NCBI GenBank assembly: GCA_025055235.1
Contig: JANWYN010000039.1
Coordinates: 1 to 52,282, forward strand
Source: Candidatus Roseilinea sp.
GTDB lineage: Bacteria > Chloroflexota > Anaerolineae > J036 > Brachytrichaceae
Direction of reading: 5' to 3'
DNA: 52,282 nucleotides
A program made the translations under genes and the position numbers. Shown here piece after piece: positions 16,574 through 25,575 of this stretch (the first letter of the stretch is position 1; each line of letters opens with the position of its first letter). The notes below the pieces were generated by a model, which saw only the letters and a list, made by a program, of their open reading frames with translations, was not told where the DNA came from and did not search any database.

Positions 16574-17469
16574 CAGGAAGCAGTCGCCGGAACCGGCCGG
16601 CGCTTGGCAGTCTTGAACGCGCGGATGTAGGTGCTCTGCATCAACACGGCGTCTTCTTCCAGGTTCGGCGTCTCGCACAACACCCGGCCGGCTGCGCCCA
16701 GGTCGGCCAGCGCCTTGAACAACGCCTTGTATTGGATGTCGGATTCGGCCAAGTTGAGGTGGTTCTTTTCGCCTTTGGCAGTGTAAGCGATGCCGCTGAA
16801 GTGGATGTGCATGTGCTTAAGCCCGCGCTCGCCCAGGCCGGCAGCGATCAGCCGCAGCGCATCCGAGAATTCGTCATACGAGTTGAACGAACCGTCGCCT
16901 GCCCGGGCGTGCAGATGGGCGAAGTCCACGCAGGGCAACACGTTCTCGATCTCGCGGCTCCAGTTGATGGTCTCCTCCAGCGTGCCCAGCATGGCGCTCT
17001 TGCCCATCGTCTCCGGCCGCAGGATGACGTTGACCTTCTCCTTCCGCAACGTCTCGGCGACTTCGCTCAGCCGTTCGCGGCCAATGCGATAAGCGTCTTC
17101 AGGCGCGCGCTTCATATACGCGCCGGGGTGAAAGATGATGTCGGTGGCACCGGCTTTCGCGCCTGCGCGCGCAGCGGCCAACAAGCGTTCGCGGCCGGCA
17201 GCCCACATCTCCGGCGCTGCGTTCAGGTTGATGTAGTACGGCGCGTGCACGCTGATGGCCACGTCGTAACGCTCGGCTGCCTCGCGGATGCGGGCGCAGG
17301 CTTCATCGCTCACGCGCACGCTCTGCACCCAAGCCAGTTCGAGGGCGGAGAGACCCAGCTCACGGATGCGCTGGATGCCGCCGGCGCTGCCGCCGTTCTT
17401 CGGCGTGCTGAGCGGTGTGCCTACGGTGCCGAAGCGGAAGGGCAGGTCGAGGTGTGCGGCTTTGCTCAT
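16573..17469 (-). CDS. Endonuclease IV-like TIM-barrel AP endonuclease
   Basis: 298 residues. The protein is a xylose-isomerase-like TIM barrel of the Nfo type. Seen in order: FRFGTVGTPLSTPKNGGSAG at the N terminus, ISVHAPYYINLNA (first metal His), IIFHPGAY, VILRPETMGK (metal Glu), PCVDFAHLHARAG (Asp and His), KHMHIHFSG and RVLCETPNLEEDA. These are the expected zinc-ligand positions of AP endonucleases, which cut the backbone at abasic sites. It is about the normal length (280-300). It is the first gene of a two-gene unit with the uracil-DNA glycosylase, overlapping at ATGA. Upstream lies the nonamer array 17491-17553 and the divergent rnhB. A sugar-isomerase role is less likely given the partner gene. 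Confidence 0.85.
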   Translation of the reverse strand: MSKAAHLDLPFRFGTVGTPLSTPKNGGSAGGIQRIRELGLSALELAWVQSVRVSDEACARIREAAERYDVAISVHAPYYINLNAAPEMWAAGRERLLAAARAGAKAGATDIIFHPGAYMKRAPEDAYRIGRERLSEVAETLRKEKVNVILRPETMGKSAMLGTLEETINWSREIENVLPCVDFAHLHARAGDGSFNSYDEFSDALRLIAAGLGERGLKHMHIHFSGIAYTAKGEKNHLNLAESDIQYKALFKALADLGAAGRVLCETPNLEEDAVLMQSTYIRAFKTAKRRPVPATAS

Positions 17470-17490
17470 GGTGGGGATTGTAATAGTCGC

Positions 17491-17553
17491 GTTAGTGGCG
17501 CTGGTGTTGCTGGTGTCATCGGTGTCAGTGGTGTCGGTGGTGTCAATGGGGGT
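17491..17553. repeat. Nonamer array in the divergent AP endonuclease/rnhB region
   Basis: Seven 9-base units of the GCTGGTGTC type in one orientation. They fill the space between the two divergent start codons. The unit belongs to the same family as the array between mccB and mccA. Confidence 0.8.
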
Positions 17554-17575
17554 GCTGGATTATCATCATGCCGCG

Positions 17576-18265
17576 ATGCCCATCGTTCATCAACGTTCTC
17601 CGTCGTTGCGCGAGGAGCGCGCGCTGCAGCGCGCCGGCCATCGCTTCATCGCCGGCGTGGATGAGGCGGGGCGCGGCGCTTGGGCCGGGCCGGTCGTCGC
17701 CGCTGCCGTCGTTCTGCCCTGCGACCGCCGCACATTCTCTCGCCTGCGCGGCGTGAACGACTCCAAGCAGCTCACGCCGGCGCAGCGCCTCGCGATGCGC
17801 GAGCGCATCGAGCGCGTCGCGCTTGCCTGGTCAATCGGCAGCGCCAGCAGCGCCGAGATTGACGCGCTCGGCATCCTCGCTGCAACCCGGCTGGCGATGA
17901 TGCGCGCCGTAGCCGGGTTGCAACTTGCGCCGGATGCGCTGCTGATTGACGCGGTTGAGCTACCAGCGCTGCCCTTAGTCCAGCGCGCCTTCGATCACGC
18001 CGACGCCATCAGCTTGTCCGTCGCTGCCGCGTCCATCCTGGCGAAGACGGCGCGCGACGCGATCATGTGCGCGCTGGATGCGTCGGTCGCCGGCTATGGC
18101 TTCGCCGGTCACAAAGGCTACGGCACGCGCGCCCACGCCAGAGCGCTGGCCCAGCTTGGCCCGTGCTGGGCGCACCGCCGGACCTTCAAGCCGGTTGCCT
18201 CCACCTCTTTACTCACCTCCCACTCCCCACTCCCGACTCCCAACCTTCCGACCTCCGACTTCTGA
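17576..18265 (+). CDS. rnhB: Ribonuclease HII
   Basis: 229 residues from the ATG at 17576. It cleaves the RNA strand of RNA-DNA hybrids and removes single ribonucleotides from DNA. The motif FIAGVDEAGRGAWAGPVVAA carries the catalytic Asp-Glu pair, DALLIDAV carries the next Asp and KTARDAIM the last acidic residue. GYGFAGHKGYGTRAH is also family-typical. The open frame reaches back to 17288 through the divergent promoter region, and I reject that extension. The last 16 residues (from about HSPLPTPNLPTS) are encoded by a heptamer array (18218-18273) that also contains the stop codon. Relatives usually end soon after the SF/TFKPV region, so this tail is probably dispensable. Confidence 0.92.
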   Translation: MPIVHQRSPSLREERALQRAGHRFIAGVDEAGRGAWAGPVVAAAVVLPCDRRTFSRLRGVNDSKQLTPAQRLAMRERIERVALAWSIGSASSAEIDALGILAATRLAMMRAVAGLQLAPDALLIDAVELPALPLVQRAFDHADAISLSVAAASILAKTARDAIMCALDASVAGYGFAGHKGYGTRAHARALAQLGPCWAHRRTFKPVASTSLLTSHSPLPTPNLPTSDF

Positions 18266-18273
18266 TCCCTGAC
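18218..18273. repeat. Heptamer array covering the 3' end of rnhB
   Basis: Eight approximate 7-base units (TCCCACT, CCCCACT, CCCGACT, CTCCGAC, CCCTGAC and similar), single orientation. The rnhB stop codon lies inside. The array belongs to the same GACTCCC family as the inserts in mccB and pepA. Confidence 0.75.
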
Positions 18274-18281
18274 CCCTGCCT

Positions 18282-19052
18282 ATGCCCTTCACCCCCGAAC
18301 AATGGCTGCTCGGCGCGCTGGCTGCGTTGCTGGTCGGCTTCTCCAAGACCGGCGTGCCCGGCGTCGGCATCTTAGTCGTGCCGTTGATGGCAATCGTCTT
18401 TCAAGACCGCGCCGCTGTTGGAACAACGGTGCTGTTGTTGATCTTCGCCGATCTCTTTGCGGTGTATTGGTATCGCCGCTACACGCGCTGGGATAAGCTG
18501 TTGCAGTTGATGCCGTGGGTCGCCGTGGGCATGCTGGCCGGCGTGGTCACCTTGTTCGTCGTCGGTGAGGATGCGCGTGGGCGAGACCAGATCAACGTGT
18601 GGATCGGCGCGTTGGTGCTCGTCATGCTGGCGATCTATCTGGCCCGGTTGAAGTGGGGCGACCGGCTGCAGCCCTCGTCGCGAGCCGGGCTGGTGGCGAC
18701 CGGGAGCGCCGCCGGCTTTGCCACCACTGTGTCGAACGCCGCAGGCCCGATCATGTCCATCTACATGACCAGCCTAGGTCTGCCCAAGCACGAGTTCATG
18801 GGCACGACGGCCTGGTATTTCTTCATCTTCAACGTCGCTAAGGTGCCGCTGTATCTGATCGTGATGGCGCTGACGCCGGAGCGTCCTTTGTTCACGGTCG
18901 AGGGCCTAATCTTCGACGCATTCATGCTGCCGGTGATCGTCGTCGGTGTGGTGGCCGGTCGCTGGGTGCTGCCGCGGGTGCCGCAGGGCGTGTTCAACGG
19001 GTTGGCGCTCAGTCTGGCTGCGGTCGCAGCGCTGCGCCTGATCTTCGCGTGA
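18282..19052 (+). CDS. TauE/SafE-family sulfite/anion exporter
   Basis: 256 residues with about eight hydrophobic segments. The two-fold repeat of the TauE/SafE family is visible. The first half has LLVGFSKTGVPGVGILVVPLM, and the second half has GSAAGFATTVSNAAGPIMS. These proteins are inner-membrane permeases proposed to export sulfite, sulfoacetate or related sulfur anions. There is no sulfur-metabolism gene nearby to narrow the substrate. The ATG is 16 bases after the rnhB stop, separated only by the end of the heptamer array, so co-transcription with rnhB is likely. Length is normal for the family. Confidence 0.85.
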   Translation: MPFTPEQWLLGALAALLVGFSKTGVPGVGILVVPLMAIVFQDRAAVGTTVLLLIFADLFAVYWYRRYTRWDKLLQLMPWVAVGMLAGVVTLFVVGEDARGRDQINVWIGALVLVMLAIYLARLKWGDRLQPSSRAGLVATGSAAGFATTVSNAAGPIMSIYMTSLGLPKHEFMGTTAWYFFIFNVAKVPLYLIVMALTPERPLFTVEGLIFDAFMLPVIVVGVVAGRWVLPRVPQGVFNGLALSLAAVAALRLIFA

Positions 19053-19069
19053 AATAGGTCGTTTTCTGA

Positions 19070-19099
19070 TTGCAATCTCATAGCCAAAACCGCTACGAT
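19070..19099 (+). promoter_or_regulatory. Possible promoter of the beta-helix protein gene
   Basis: TTGCAA (19070-19075) and TACGAT (19094-19099) are separated by 18 bases in an AT-rich stretch, each matching four of six consensus bases. The gene starts about 170 bases downstream. Weak evidence. Confidence 0.3.
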
Positions 19100-19267
19100 A
19101 TATAAAAATCTTGCGTAGAATACGCCTAAGAGTTCCGGTCAGAGTTTCTGTCGTCGCTTCACCCGTCGTTAAACCGGCCAAAGACGCGAGTCTTAGTCTC
19201 CGCGCTGCGCTGCGCGAGAAATCTGCAAGTGCAGCGTGTGTCGGATGGAATACCAAAGGGGGAGCTT

Positions 19268-21007
19268 ATGAATTTCACACAACACGTCCTTCTCTTTCGC
19301 CTGGTCGCGGCGGGGATGTTGGCCTGCGTCATCGTAGAATGGACTGCATCGCCGGCGCGCCCAGTCCACGCAACTATGGACTGGTATGTATCCGCTTCCG
19401 GCTCCGATACGCCCGGCTGCGGCTCATCTGCCAACCCGTGCCGGTCTATCACCTACGTCCTGAGTGCTGTGCCCGGCTTCGCCGATGGCGACGTGATCCG
19501 CGTCAGCGGGACGCTGGCCGAGAACGTGAGCCTCGGTCGCTCGGCGGTGATCGTCGGCCAGACTTCCGACGCGACCATTCAGGCCGCCGACGCCGGCAGC
19601 GTGATCAGCGTCTCTGCGGGAGTAAGTGCAACGCTCAGCGGGCTGACGATCAAGAACGGCAACGCGGCCGATGGCGGTGGCATTCGCAACGAGGGCACGC
19701 TCATTGCCAGCAACGTGGTCGTCACGGGTAACGTGGCGTCCAGCACCGGCGGTGGCATCTACAACGCCGGCACGCTGACGATGACGAACGGCAAGATCGC
19801 CGGCAACCAGGTGGCCAGCGGAGGGGTAGCCGGTGGCGGCGTCGAGAACACCGGCGTGCTGTTCTTGTCTGATACCGTGATCGAGCACAACAGAGGTGGC
19901 CTATACGGCGGCGGCATCGAGAATTTCGGCGGCCGGGCCAATCTAATCCGCGTGATCATTCGTAAAAACGAGGCAGCCAGCGGCGCCGGCATCGAAAATG
20001 GCAGCGGCAGCGTGCTGATCGCCGAGGCCTCGGCAATCGTCGAGAACGCCGGCAGCACGCAAGGTGGAGGAATCAACAACAGCAGCGCGCTTGTGCTGCG
20101 CAACGTCACGCTGAGCGGAAACTCGCTGTTGGCCGGACCGGGGGCAGGATTGCAGAATGCGAGCGGCGGGAGCGCTTCACTCAGCTTTGTCTCGATCGTC
20201 AGCAACACCATTAGGAACACATCGGCTGCCGATGCGAGCGGCCTGTCTGCTGTGGGCAGCACGGTTGCGCTGACTGCAACGGTGATTGCCCACAACGCGG
20301 CCAGAAACTGCTATGCCGGCAGCGGTGGTGTGTTCCAATCATTCAATTACAACATCAGCAGCGACGCTCACTGCGGCTTTCTCACCCAGCCGCAAGATGC
20401 ATCCAACGTGAACCCAAAGCTGGCCCCGCTGAAGTTCGGAGGCGGCACCTATACGCACATGCCGCTGCAGGGCAGCCCGCTGCTCGACGTCGTAGATTCA
20501 GCGGCGTGCCTGACTGCGGATCAGCGCGGCGTGGCCCGGCCGCAGGGAGCGAAGTGCGACGTCGGTGCATACGAAGCGACCACCGCTGAGCTGGGTTCAG
20601 CCGATCTCGAAATCACTACCGCTGCGCCGGCCTCTGTGCCGCGAGCCAGCGGTTACTCGATCACGTTGCAGGTGAATAATCTCGGCCCGAACGACGCGCA
20701 GAGCCCCGTCGTCGCAACCACGCTGCCGGCGAGTGTGCAATTCATCAGCGCTGGCGGCAGCAATTGGTCGTGTGGGCTAAGTGGCGTCGTGATCACGTGC
20801 AACTATCAACCTTCGCATATGCCCGTTGGCTCAGCGCCTGTCATCGTCATTACCCTGAGAGCGCCCACGGATGAGACGACGCTCATCGCGACGTCGGTCG
20901 TGAGCACGGCGAGCACCGACCCCGATCTGAACAACAACACGGTCACGGCGACCAGCTCGGTCATCATCACGGATACCAAGGTGTATATGCCCATCGCCCA
21001 ACGGTGA
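19268..21007 (+). CDS. Secreted parallel beta-helix protein with C-terminal DUF11 domain
   Basis: 579 residues from the ATG at 19268, which follows AAAGGGGGAG. A signal peptide covers about residues 1-35 (RLVAAGMLACVIVEW). The next 400 residues are polymorphic-membrane-protein-like repeats of the GGGIxN type (GGGIRNEGTL, GGGIYNAGTL, GGGVENTG, GGGIENFGG, GGGINNSS), which predict a right-handed beta-helix. The repeat region closes with DQRGVARPQGAKCDVGAYE, the choice-of-anchor-Q ending. A DUF11-like beta-sandwich (DLEITTAAPASV, VNNLGPNDAQ) follows, and the protein ends in VYMPIAQR. That tail resembles the end of the convergent protease (LHLPFMARR) and may be a sorting or anchoring signal. It is probably a surface-exposed adhesin or polysaccharide-interacting protein; the ligand is unknown. 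Confidence 0.8.
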   Translation: MNFTQHVLLFRLVAAGMLACVIVEWTASPARPVHATMDWYVSASGSDTPGCGSSANPCRSITYVLSAVPGFADGDVIRVSGTLAENVSLGRSAVIVGQTSDATIQAADAGSVISVSAGVSATLSGLTIKNGNAADGGGIRNEGTLIASNVVVTGNVASSTGGGIYNAGTLTMTNGKIAGNQVASGGVAGGGVENTGVLFLSDTVIEHNRGGLYGGGIENFGGRANLIRVIIRKNEAASGAGIENGSGSVLIAEASAIVENAGSTQGGGINNSSALVLRNVTLSGNSLLAGPGAGLQNASGGSASLSFVSIVSNTIRNTSAADASGLSAVGSTVALTATVIAHNAARNCYAGSGGVFQSFNYNISSDAHCGFLTQPQDASNVNPKLAPLKFGGGTYTHMPLQGSPLLDVVDSAACLTADQRGVARPQGAKCDVGAYEATTAELGSADLEITTAAPASVPRASGYSITLQVNNLGPNDAQSPVVATTLPASVQFISAGGSNWSCGLSGVVITCNYQPSHMPVGSAPVIVITLRAPTDETTLIATSVVSTASTDPDLNNNTVTATSSVIITDTKVYMPIAQR

Positions 21008-21078
21008 TGTGCGCCGCACAGAAGCGCGATGCCGGTGTGAGCGTTGCGCGGCTATGTGCCGCGCATCCTGCGATGGCG

Positions 21079-24000
21079 CTATCGCCGCGCCATGAATGGC
21101 AAATGCAGCTCGTAGGTCTCCGGCGCGAGCCACAGCGTGGCCGGCGCGACGCGACCGAAGCCGTCGTCCATGCGCGCGTCGAGCAAGAAGCCGCGCGGCG
21201 GCCATGCCTCCAGCGATGGCAGCCGCGTTGTAAAGTGGATCTCCACATGGCCGCCGGGCAGCAGAGCGCCACGCCAAATCAATTGCGCGCCTTCGCGCCG
21301 GAGCATCCCTGCGCTGGCCGTGTGCGTGATCAGCGCCGGGAAGGTCAAGCTGGTCGGCAACGTCAGGGTGATCGTCGTTTGCGGCGCGGGAGTCTCGCCG
21401 GCATTCACGGCGCGCAGCGCGACGGTCATCGGCTCCTTCCACCGCAGCGGCGCCGATTGTACTTGTAGCGCACCTTGCAGGATGGGCGCGTTGGTCCGTA
21501 CGATCGCTGCCCGCGTGAAGTTCAACCCCACGTCGTTCATGCTAATGCGCGCCGTCGCTTTGAGCAGCGTCCCGGCACCTGCAGCGTCAATGCGCGCTGC
21601 GAAAGTCCACATGAACACGTCGCCGGCGCGCACCTCTCCCGTCCATGCGCCGGCCTGTTGCCCACTGGCGTAGGGGAGCGATGAGGACACGATCGTCATG
21701 CCGTCCGAGACGTTGACCTGCACAGAGACAGCTTGGCGATCGGCGAAGCGCGACAGCGACGGCGGAAAGACCGAATCGGCGCGCAACGTCAACGTGAAGT
21801 GCACCGTCTCGCCGGTGCGCGCGCTGGGCCGGTCTGCGACGAGCGCCGACTGCCCCAGCGGCGATAGCCAGCCGATGATGCGATTCATCAGCTCGGCCCG
21901 GCTGGACTCCGGCAGCGCCTCGAAGGCGAACGGCATGAATGCTGTGCGCCAGATCGGTGATTGCAGCCCGGTGGCGGAATTGGGCGCGTTGCTGCGTGCC
22001 AATCCGAACGGCTGGCCGCTGTCTCCGCGCAGAATCACCTGCGCGCCGTTGACCGGCTGCACTGCGCTGCTCAGGTTCCAGTTGTAGGGGAAAGGCAGCA
22101 GCGACCCGCCGGGGACGTCATCGCCTAGCACCGTGCCCGACAGGCCGATCACGTTGGACGTCACGTCGTCGTAGTCAATTGCTCCGGCGCCCAGGTAGGT
22201 GCGCACGAAGGGGCTGAGGCCGGTGTAGGCCAGCGCTGCTTGCGAGGTGAAGAGCAACCGGCCACCGCCGTCCAGGTATTGCTGCAAGGCACGCTCTTCT
22301 TCCGGCTTGAGCGGGTCGAACCAGTCATAGCCGTTGTACCAAATCACGATGGGATATCGCTGCAGCGTCGTGATGGAAGGTGAATCGGTGATGAGCGTGC
22401 TCCATCGCAGATCCCAGTGATCGGCCGCGTTGCCCATCGCTGCGAGCGCGCCCAGGTAATCGGCCTCGCGCGCGTAGAAGCGCTCGTCGTCCACCAGCAG
22501 AATGCCGGCCGGCGTCTTGCTGGTGAAGGTGACCGAGGCGCGATAGTCCGGCGCGGCTTGCAGGTAGCTCGTTAGGGTAATCACGTCGCTGGCGTTCCAG
22601 CCCGCCGTCGCCGGCACGTTCACCGTCATCGTCACCAGCGCCGTGGCGCAGGGCGCGAGCGTCACGCTGGTGTTGCTCAGGCGGGTATCCCAACGGTTGC
22701 CACTGGTCTCCAGCACGATCGTCTGAGCCGTTCCGCCGTCGCCGGTGTTGCGCACGCGCACCACGTGCGTGATCGTACTGCCGGGCAGGCCGATGCCGGC
22801 CGGCGTCAAGTAGCCGTCGCGTGAGAGCATCTCCACCCCCAACGCCGGTCGCGGCGCGACGAACGTGTTGAGCGTGCGGCTGATGACCTCTGCGCGTTCG
22901 CTGACCGAGGCGATGGCTTCTAGGCCGAACGCATAGTAGGCCGAGCGCCACCTCGAGCACTGCGCGGCCCACACGCCTGCGCCGCCGATGCCGGTTGGAT
23001 CGTTGCCGATGGCGTTGGTATATTGGCCGATCAGTTGGCCGTTGTCCGGGCGGAGCACGGTGACCAGGTCGGGTGCCAGCGCGCCGGCGATCTGAGTGAA
23101 CGTGATCATCTTCCCTTCTAGCGGCCCACCCGGCGCGCCGATGACCGCGTTGGCTTCGAAGTTCTTGGCTTTGTATTGCGCGTTCACGCGGGCAAAATAA
23201 GGATGGTAGATAAAGTCGCCCCCGCCGTCGTAGAACGCCACGCTCTGGCCGGTGAGCAAGAGGTTGCGCCCGGCGGCCAGGTAACGCGACAACACGTCGC
23301 TCGCGCCGACCACGCCCGGCGAGTCGAACGGCGCACTCCAGATCACCGTGTCGTATTGAAGAAGCTGCGTGATCGTCGGCGTGTCCTGGGGGACTTTCTT
23401 CACGCGATACTCGTCGTAGCCCAGCCGGAGCGCGTCGAACGCCTCGCGATAGGCAGGCGCAGCGCTGCCGTAGTAGAACGCGCCCGAGTCCACGAAGGCG
23501 ATGCGTTGTGTGGGTTCTAGAAAGAAGTCCTCGTCCACCAGCGCACCGTCGCTGATGGAGACCGTGCGGGTCTGCACTAAGTAGCCGGCGGTGCGCGCTT
23601 CGAGTACGTAGACGCCCGTCGGCAGGTCGAGCGCATACCGGCATGGCAGGCAGTTGTTATTGGAGATGGAGAACTTCGGTGTGCCCAACGCGCGCACGGT
23701 GGCGGTGATGTAGCTGCCCGTCCGCGCGTCGCGCACAACGCCGCGCACACTGCCGGAGGGCTGGTAGGTGAGGGCAAGGTTGATGTTGACGGCGCTGCCG
23801 TTCGCCACCAATCGCGCAGGCGACGTGGCGGTGAAGTAACCGAACGCACCGGCCTCGACGCTGTAGATGCCACCCGGCACGCGCAACACGTAGTCGCCGT
23901 TCGCATCGGTCGTCGTTTGCGCCTGCAGCCCATTCGCCTGGTTGCGGGCGATCACCGTCGCGCCGCCGATCGGTTGCGCGCCGTCGCTGATCTTGCCGGC

Positions 24001-25575
24001 GATCGCCCCCGATGGCAAGACCGATAGCACGGCGTTGTAGGCGTCAATGCGCCCCCAGCCGGAAGCGTTGTTCGGGATCGTGGTCGTCAACGGGCGCGCT
24101 GTGCTGGTGAGCGCATACAGCATCGCGCTTAGGCTGAGGTTCGGCGCAGCACTCAGCAGCAACGCTGCCGCGCCCGCCACGTGTGGCGCAGCCATCGAGG
24201 TGCCGTCGTAGCTGGCATAGCCGCCGCCGGGGAAGGTCGAGATCACGTTCACCCCCGGCGCGCTGACCACCGGCTTCACGCTGCCGTCAATCGGCGAGGG
24301 GCCGCGGCTGGAGAAGTAGGCCACTTCGTCCTCCTCGTCCGTCGCGCCCACGCCGATCGCGCCGGGCAAGCTGGCCGGCGACCCGACCGAGCTCGGATTT
24401 GGCCCGCGGTTGCCATTGGCAAAGACGACGAAGATACCGGCCCGTTGCAGCGCCGCGAGATCTTCCTTGAACTCGGTGTTCGTGCCGTCCGTCGAACTCC
24501 ACGAGTTGTTCAGCACGTCCGGCGCGTAGGCCGGGTTGCCGCCGGGCGCCAGCACGAACTCGAACGCGCTGTGAATCCAACTGAACAAGCCAAGGCCCTG
24601 GCTGTTCAGCCCCTTCACGGCCATCCACCGCGCACCGGGCGCGACGCCCACGCCGCCCTGCCCGACCATGGTGCCCATCGTGTGTGTGCCGTGGCCGTTG
24701 GCGTCGGAGGGGTAGATCGCGCCCTCGTCGGTGGCGTCGAACCAGTTGTGAAAGTGATCGGCCGCCGGGCCGCCCGTCCAGCCCCGGTAGCTGGCCTGCA
24801 ACGCGGGATGCTGCCAGTCCACGCCGCCGTCAATGTTGGCGACGACGACGCCCTCACCGCGGATGCCCAGGCCGCGCCAGACCTGATCGGCGCGGATTTT
24901 GCTCACGCCCCAAGTCACTTCGCCGGACGCCGGCGCTTGCGCGATGCCGGGCCGCAGGGTATCGCCGATCAGCGCGTCGGGCAGTTGCGGTTGTGGCGCC
25001 GGCCTCGCAAGCTCCGCGCGCAGCGTCTCGGTGATCGAACCGGCGTTGGTGAAGGGAGGCCCAACCGCGCGCACCCACTCGTCCAGCCGGACGGACTCGA
25101 CGTCGTCGCGCTGCGCGATGGCCAGGATCACCGCCGGCGTGGCGCGCAAGGCCAGGCCGTTGATGATCCAGTAGGTGCGCAAGCCGTCAAACTGCGCTGC
25201 GACTTCAGGGGTGCTCAGGTAGCCCAGGATGTTGCGCTGGGATTCGGCGGCGGTGAACTTGAGCGCCTGCACGAAGGCGGCACGTGTTTCGCGCAGAGCA
25301 GAGCGCGGCGCATCGCGCATGTCGTCCATCCACTTGTCCAGTTCGCGGGTGACCGGCTTCATGCGGACGATGACGCGGACGCGCTCGCTGGGAGATGCAC
25401 GAACGAGCGCCTGTCGCAGGCTCGGCGCGATCGCCGGCGGCAGGCTGTCTTCGGCGAGCGGCGCCGGCGGAAGCGGTTGCGCGGCGACGCGCGCCGGCGT
25501 GCTGCCTAGGGGCAAGCCCTGTGCCAAAGCGACGATCAGGATCAGTCCGAGCCAAAGGCGAATGAGACAACGCAT
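21079..25575 (-). CDS. Large secreted subtilisin-family (S8) serine protease
   Basis: 1498 residues. A signal peptide (LIRLWLGLILIVALAQG) is followed by an inhibitor-like propeptide and an S8 catalytic domain. The triad is visible: Asp about 249 in VANIDGGVDW, His about 298 in GHGTHTMGT and Ser about 460 in GTSMAAPHVAG. Next comes a carboxypeptidase-regulatory-like beta-sandwich (about 520-600, GAIAGKISDGAQPIGGATV) and a second such repeat. Two flavodoxin-like or glutamine-amidotransferase-like segments, each starting near ILLVDDERFY or IAFVDSGAFYYG, and several Ig-like/DUF11-type stretches follow. The C terminus is ELHLPFMARR. The gene is monocistronic and convergent with the beta-helix protein. 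A role in extracellular protein degradation that feeds the amino-acid catabolic genes is inference. No Shine-Dalgarno was examined in detail. Confidence 0.88.
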   Translation of the reverse strand: MRCLIRLWLGLILIVALAQGLPLGSTPARVAAQPLPPAPLAEDSLPPAIAPSLRQALVRASPSERVRVIVRMKPVTRELDKWMDDMRDAPRSALRETRAAFVQALKFTAAESQRNILGYLSTPEVAAQFDGLRTYWIINGLALRATPAVILAIAQRDDVESVRLDEWVRAVGPPFTNAGSITETLRAELARPAPQPQLPDALIGDTLRPGIAQAPASGEVTWGVSKIRADQVWRGLGIRGEGVVVANIDGGVDWQHPALQASYRGWTGGPAADHFHNWFDATDEGAIYPSDANGHGTHTMGTMVGQGGVGVAPGARWMAVKGLNSQGLGLFSWIHSAFEFVLAPGGNPAYAPDVLNNSWSSTDGTNTEFKEDLAALQRAGIFVVFANGNRGPNPSSVGSPASLPGAIGVGATDEEDEVAYFSSRGPSPIDGSVKPVVSAPGVNVISTFPGGGYASYDGTSMAAPHVAGAAALLLSAAPNLSLSAMLYALTSTARPLTTTIPNNASGWGRIDAYNAVLSVLPSGAIAGKISDGAQPIGGATVIARNQANGLQAQTTTDANGDYVLRVPGGIYSVEAGAFGYFTATSPARLVANGSAVNINLALTYQPSGSVRGVVRDARTGSYITATVRALGTPKFSISNNNCLPCRYALDLPTGVYVLEARTAGYLVQTRTVSISDGALVDEDFFLEPTQRIAFVDSGAFYYGSAAPAYREAFDALRLGYDEYRVKKVPQDTPTITQLLQYDTVIWSAPFDSPGVVGASDVLSRYLAAGRNLLLTGQSVAFYDGGGDFIYHPYFARVNAQYKAKNFEANAVIGAPGGPLEGKMITFTQIAGALAPDLVTVLRPDNGQLIGQYTNAIGNDPTGIGGAGVWAAQCSRWRSAYYAFGLEAIASVSERAEVISRTLNTFVAPRPALGVEMLSRDGYLTPAGIGLPGSTITHVVRVRNTGDGGTAQTIVLETSGNRWDTRLSNTSVTLAPCATALVTMTVNVPATAGWNASDVITLTSYLQAAPDYRASVTFTSKTPAGILLVDDERFYAREADYLGALAAMGNAADHWDLRWSTLITDSPSITTLQRYPIVIWYNGYDWFDPLKPEEERALQQYLDGGGRLLFTSQAALAYTGLSPFVRTYLGAGAIDYDDVTSNVIGLSGTVLGDDVPGGSLLPFPYNWNLSSAVQPVNGAQVILRGDSGQPFGLARSNAPNSATGLQSPIWRTAFMPFAFEALPESSRAELMNRIIGWLSPLGQSALVADRPSARTGETVHFTLTLRADSVFPPSLSRFADRQAVSVQVNVSDGMTIVSSSLPYASGQQAGAWTGEVRAGDVFMWTFAARIDAAGAGTLLKATARISMNDVGLNFTRAAIVRTNAPILQGALQVQSAPLRWKEPMTVALRAVNAGETPAPQTTITLTLPTSLTFPALITHTASAGMLRREGAQLIWRGALLPGGHVEIHFTTRLPSLEAWPPRGFLLDARMDDGFGRVAPATLWLAPETYELHLPFMARR

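Noticed and set aside
17288..17575. N-terminal extension of rnhB
   Set aside because: It overlaps the divergent AP endonuclease gene and a nonamer array; RNase HII homology starts after 17576.
24181..25509. A 442-residue plus-strand open frame opposite the subtilase
   Set aside because: Shadow of the protease gene; composition His/Arg/Ala-rich and no recognisable domain.
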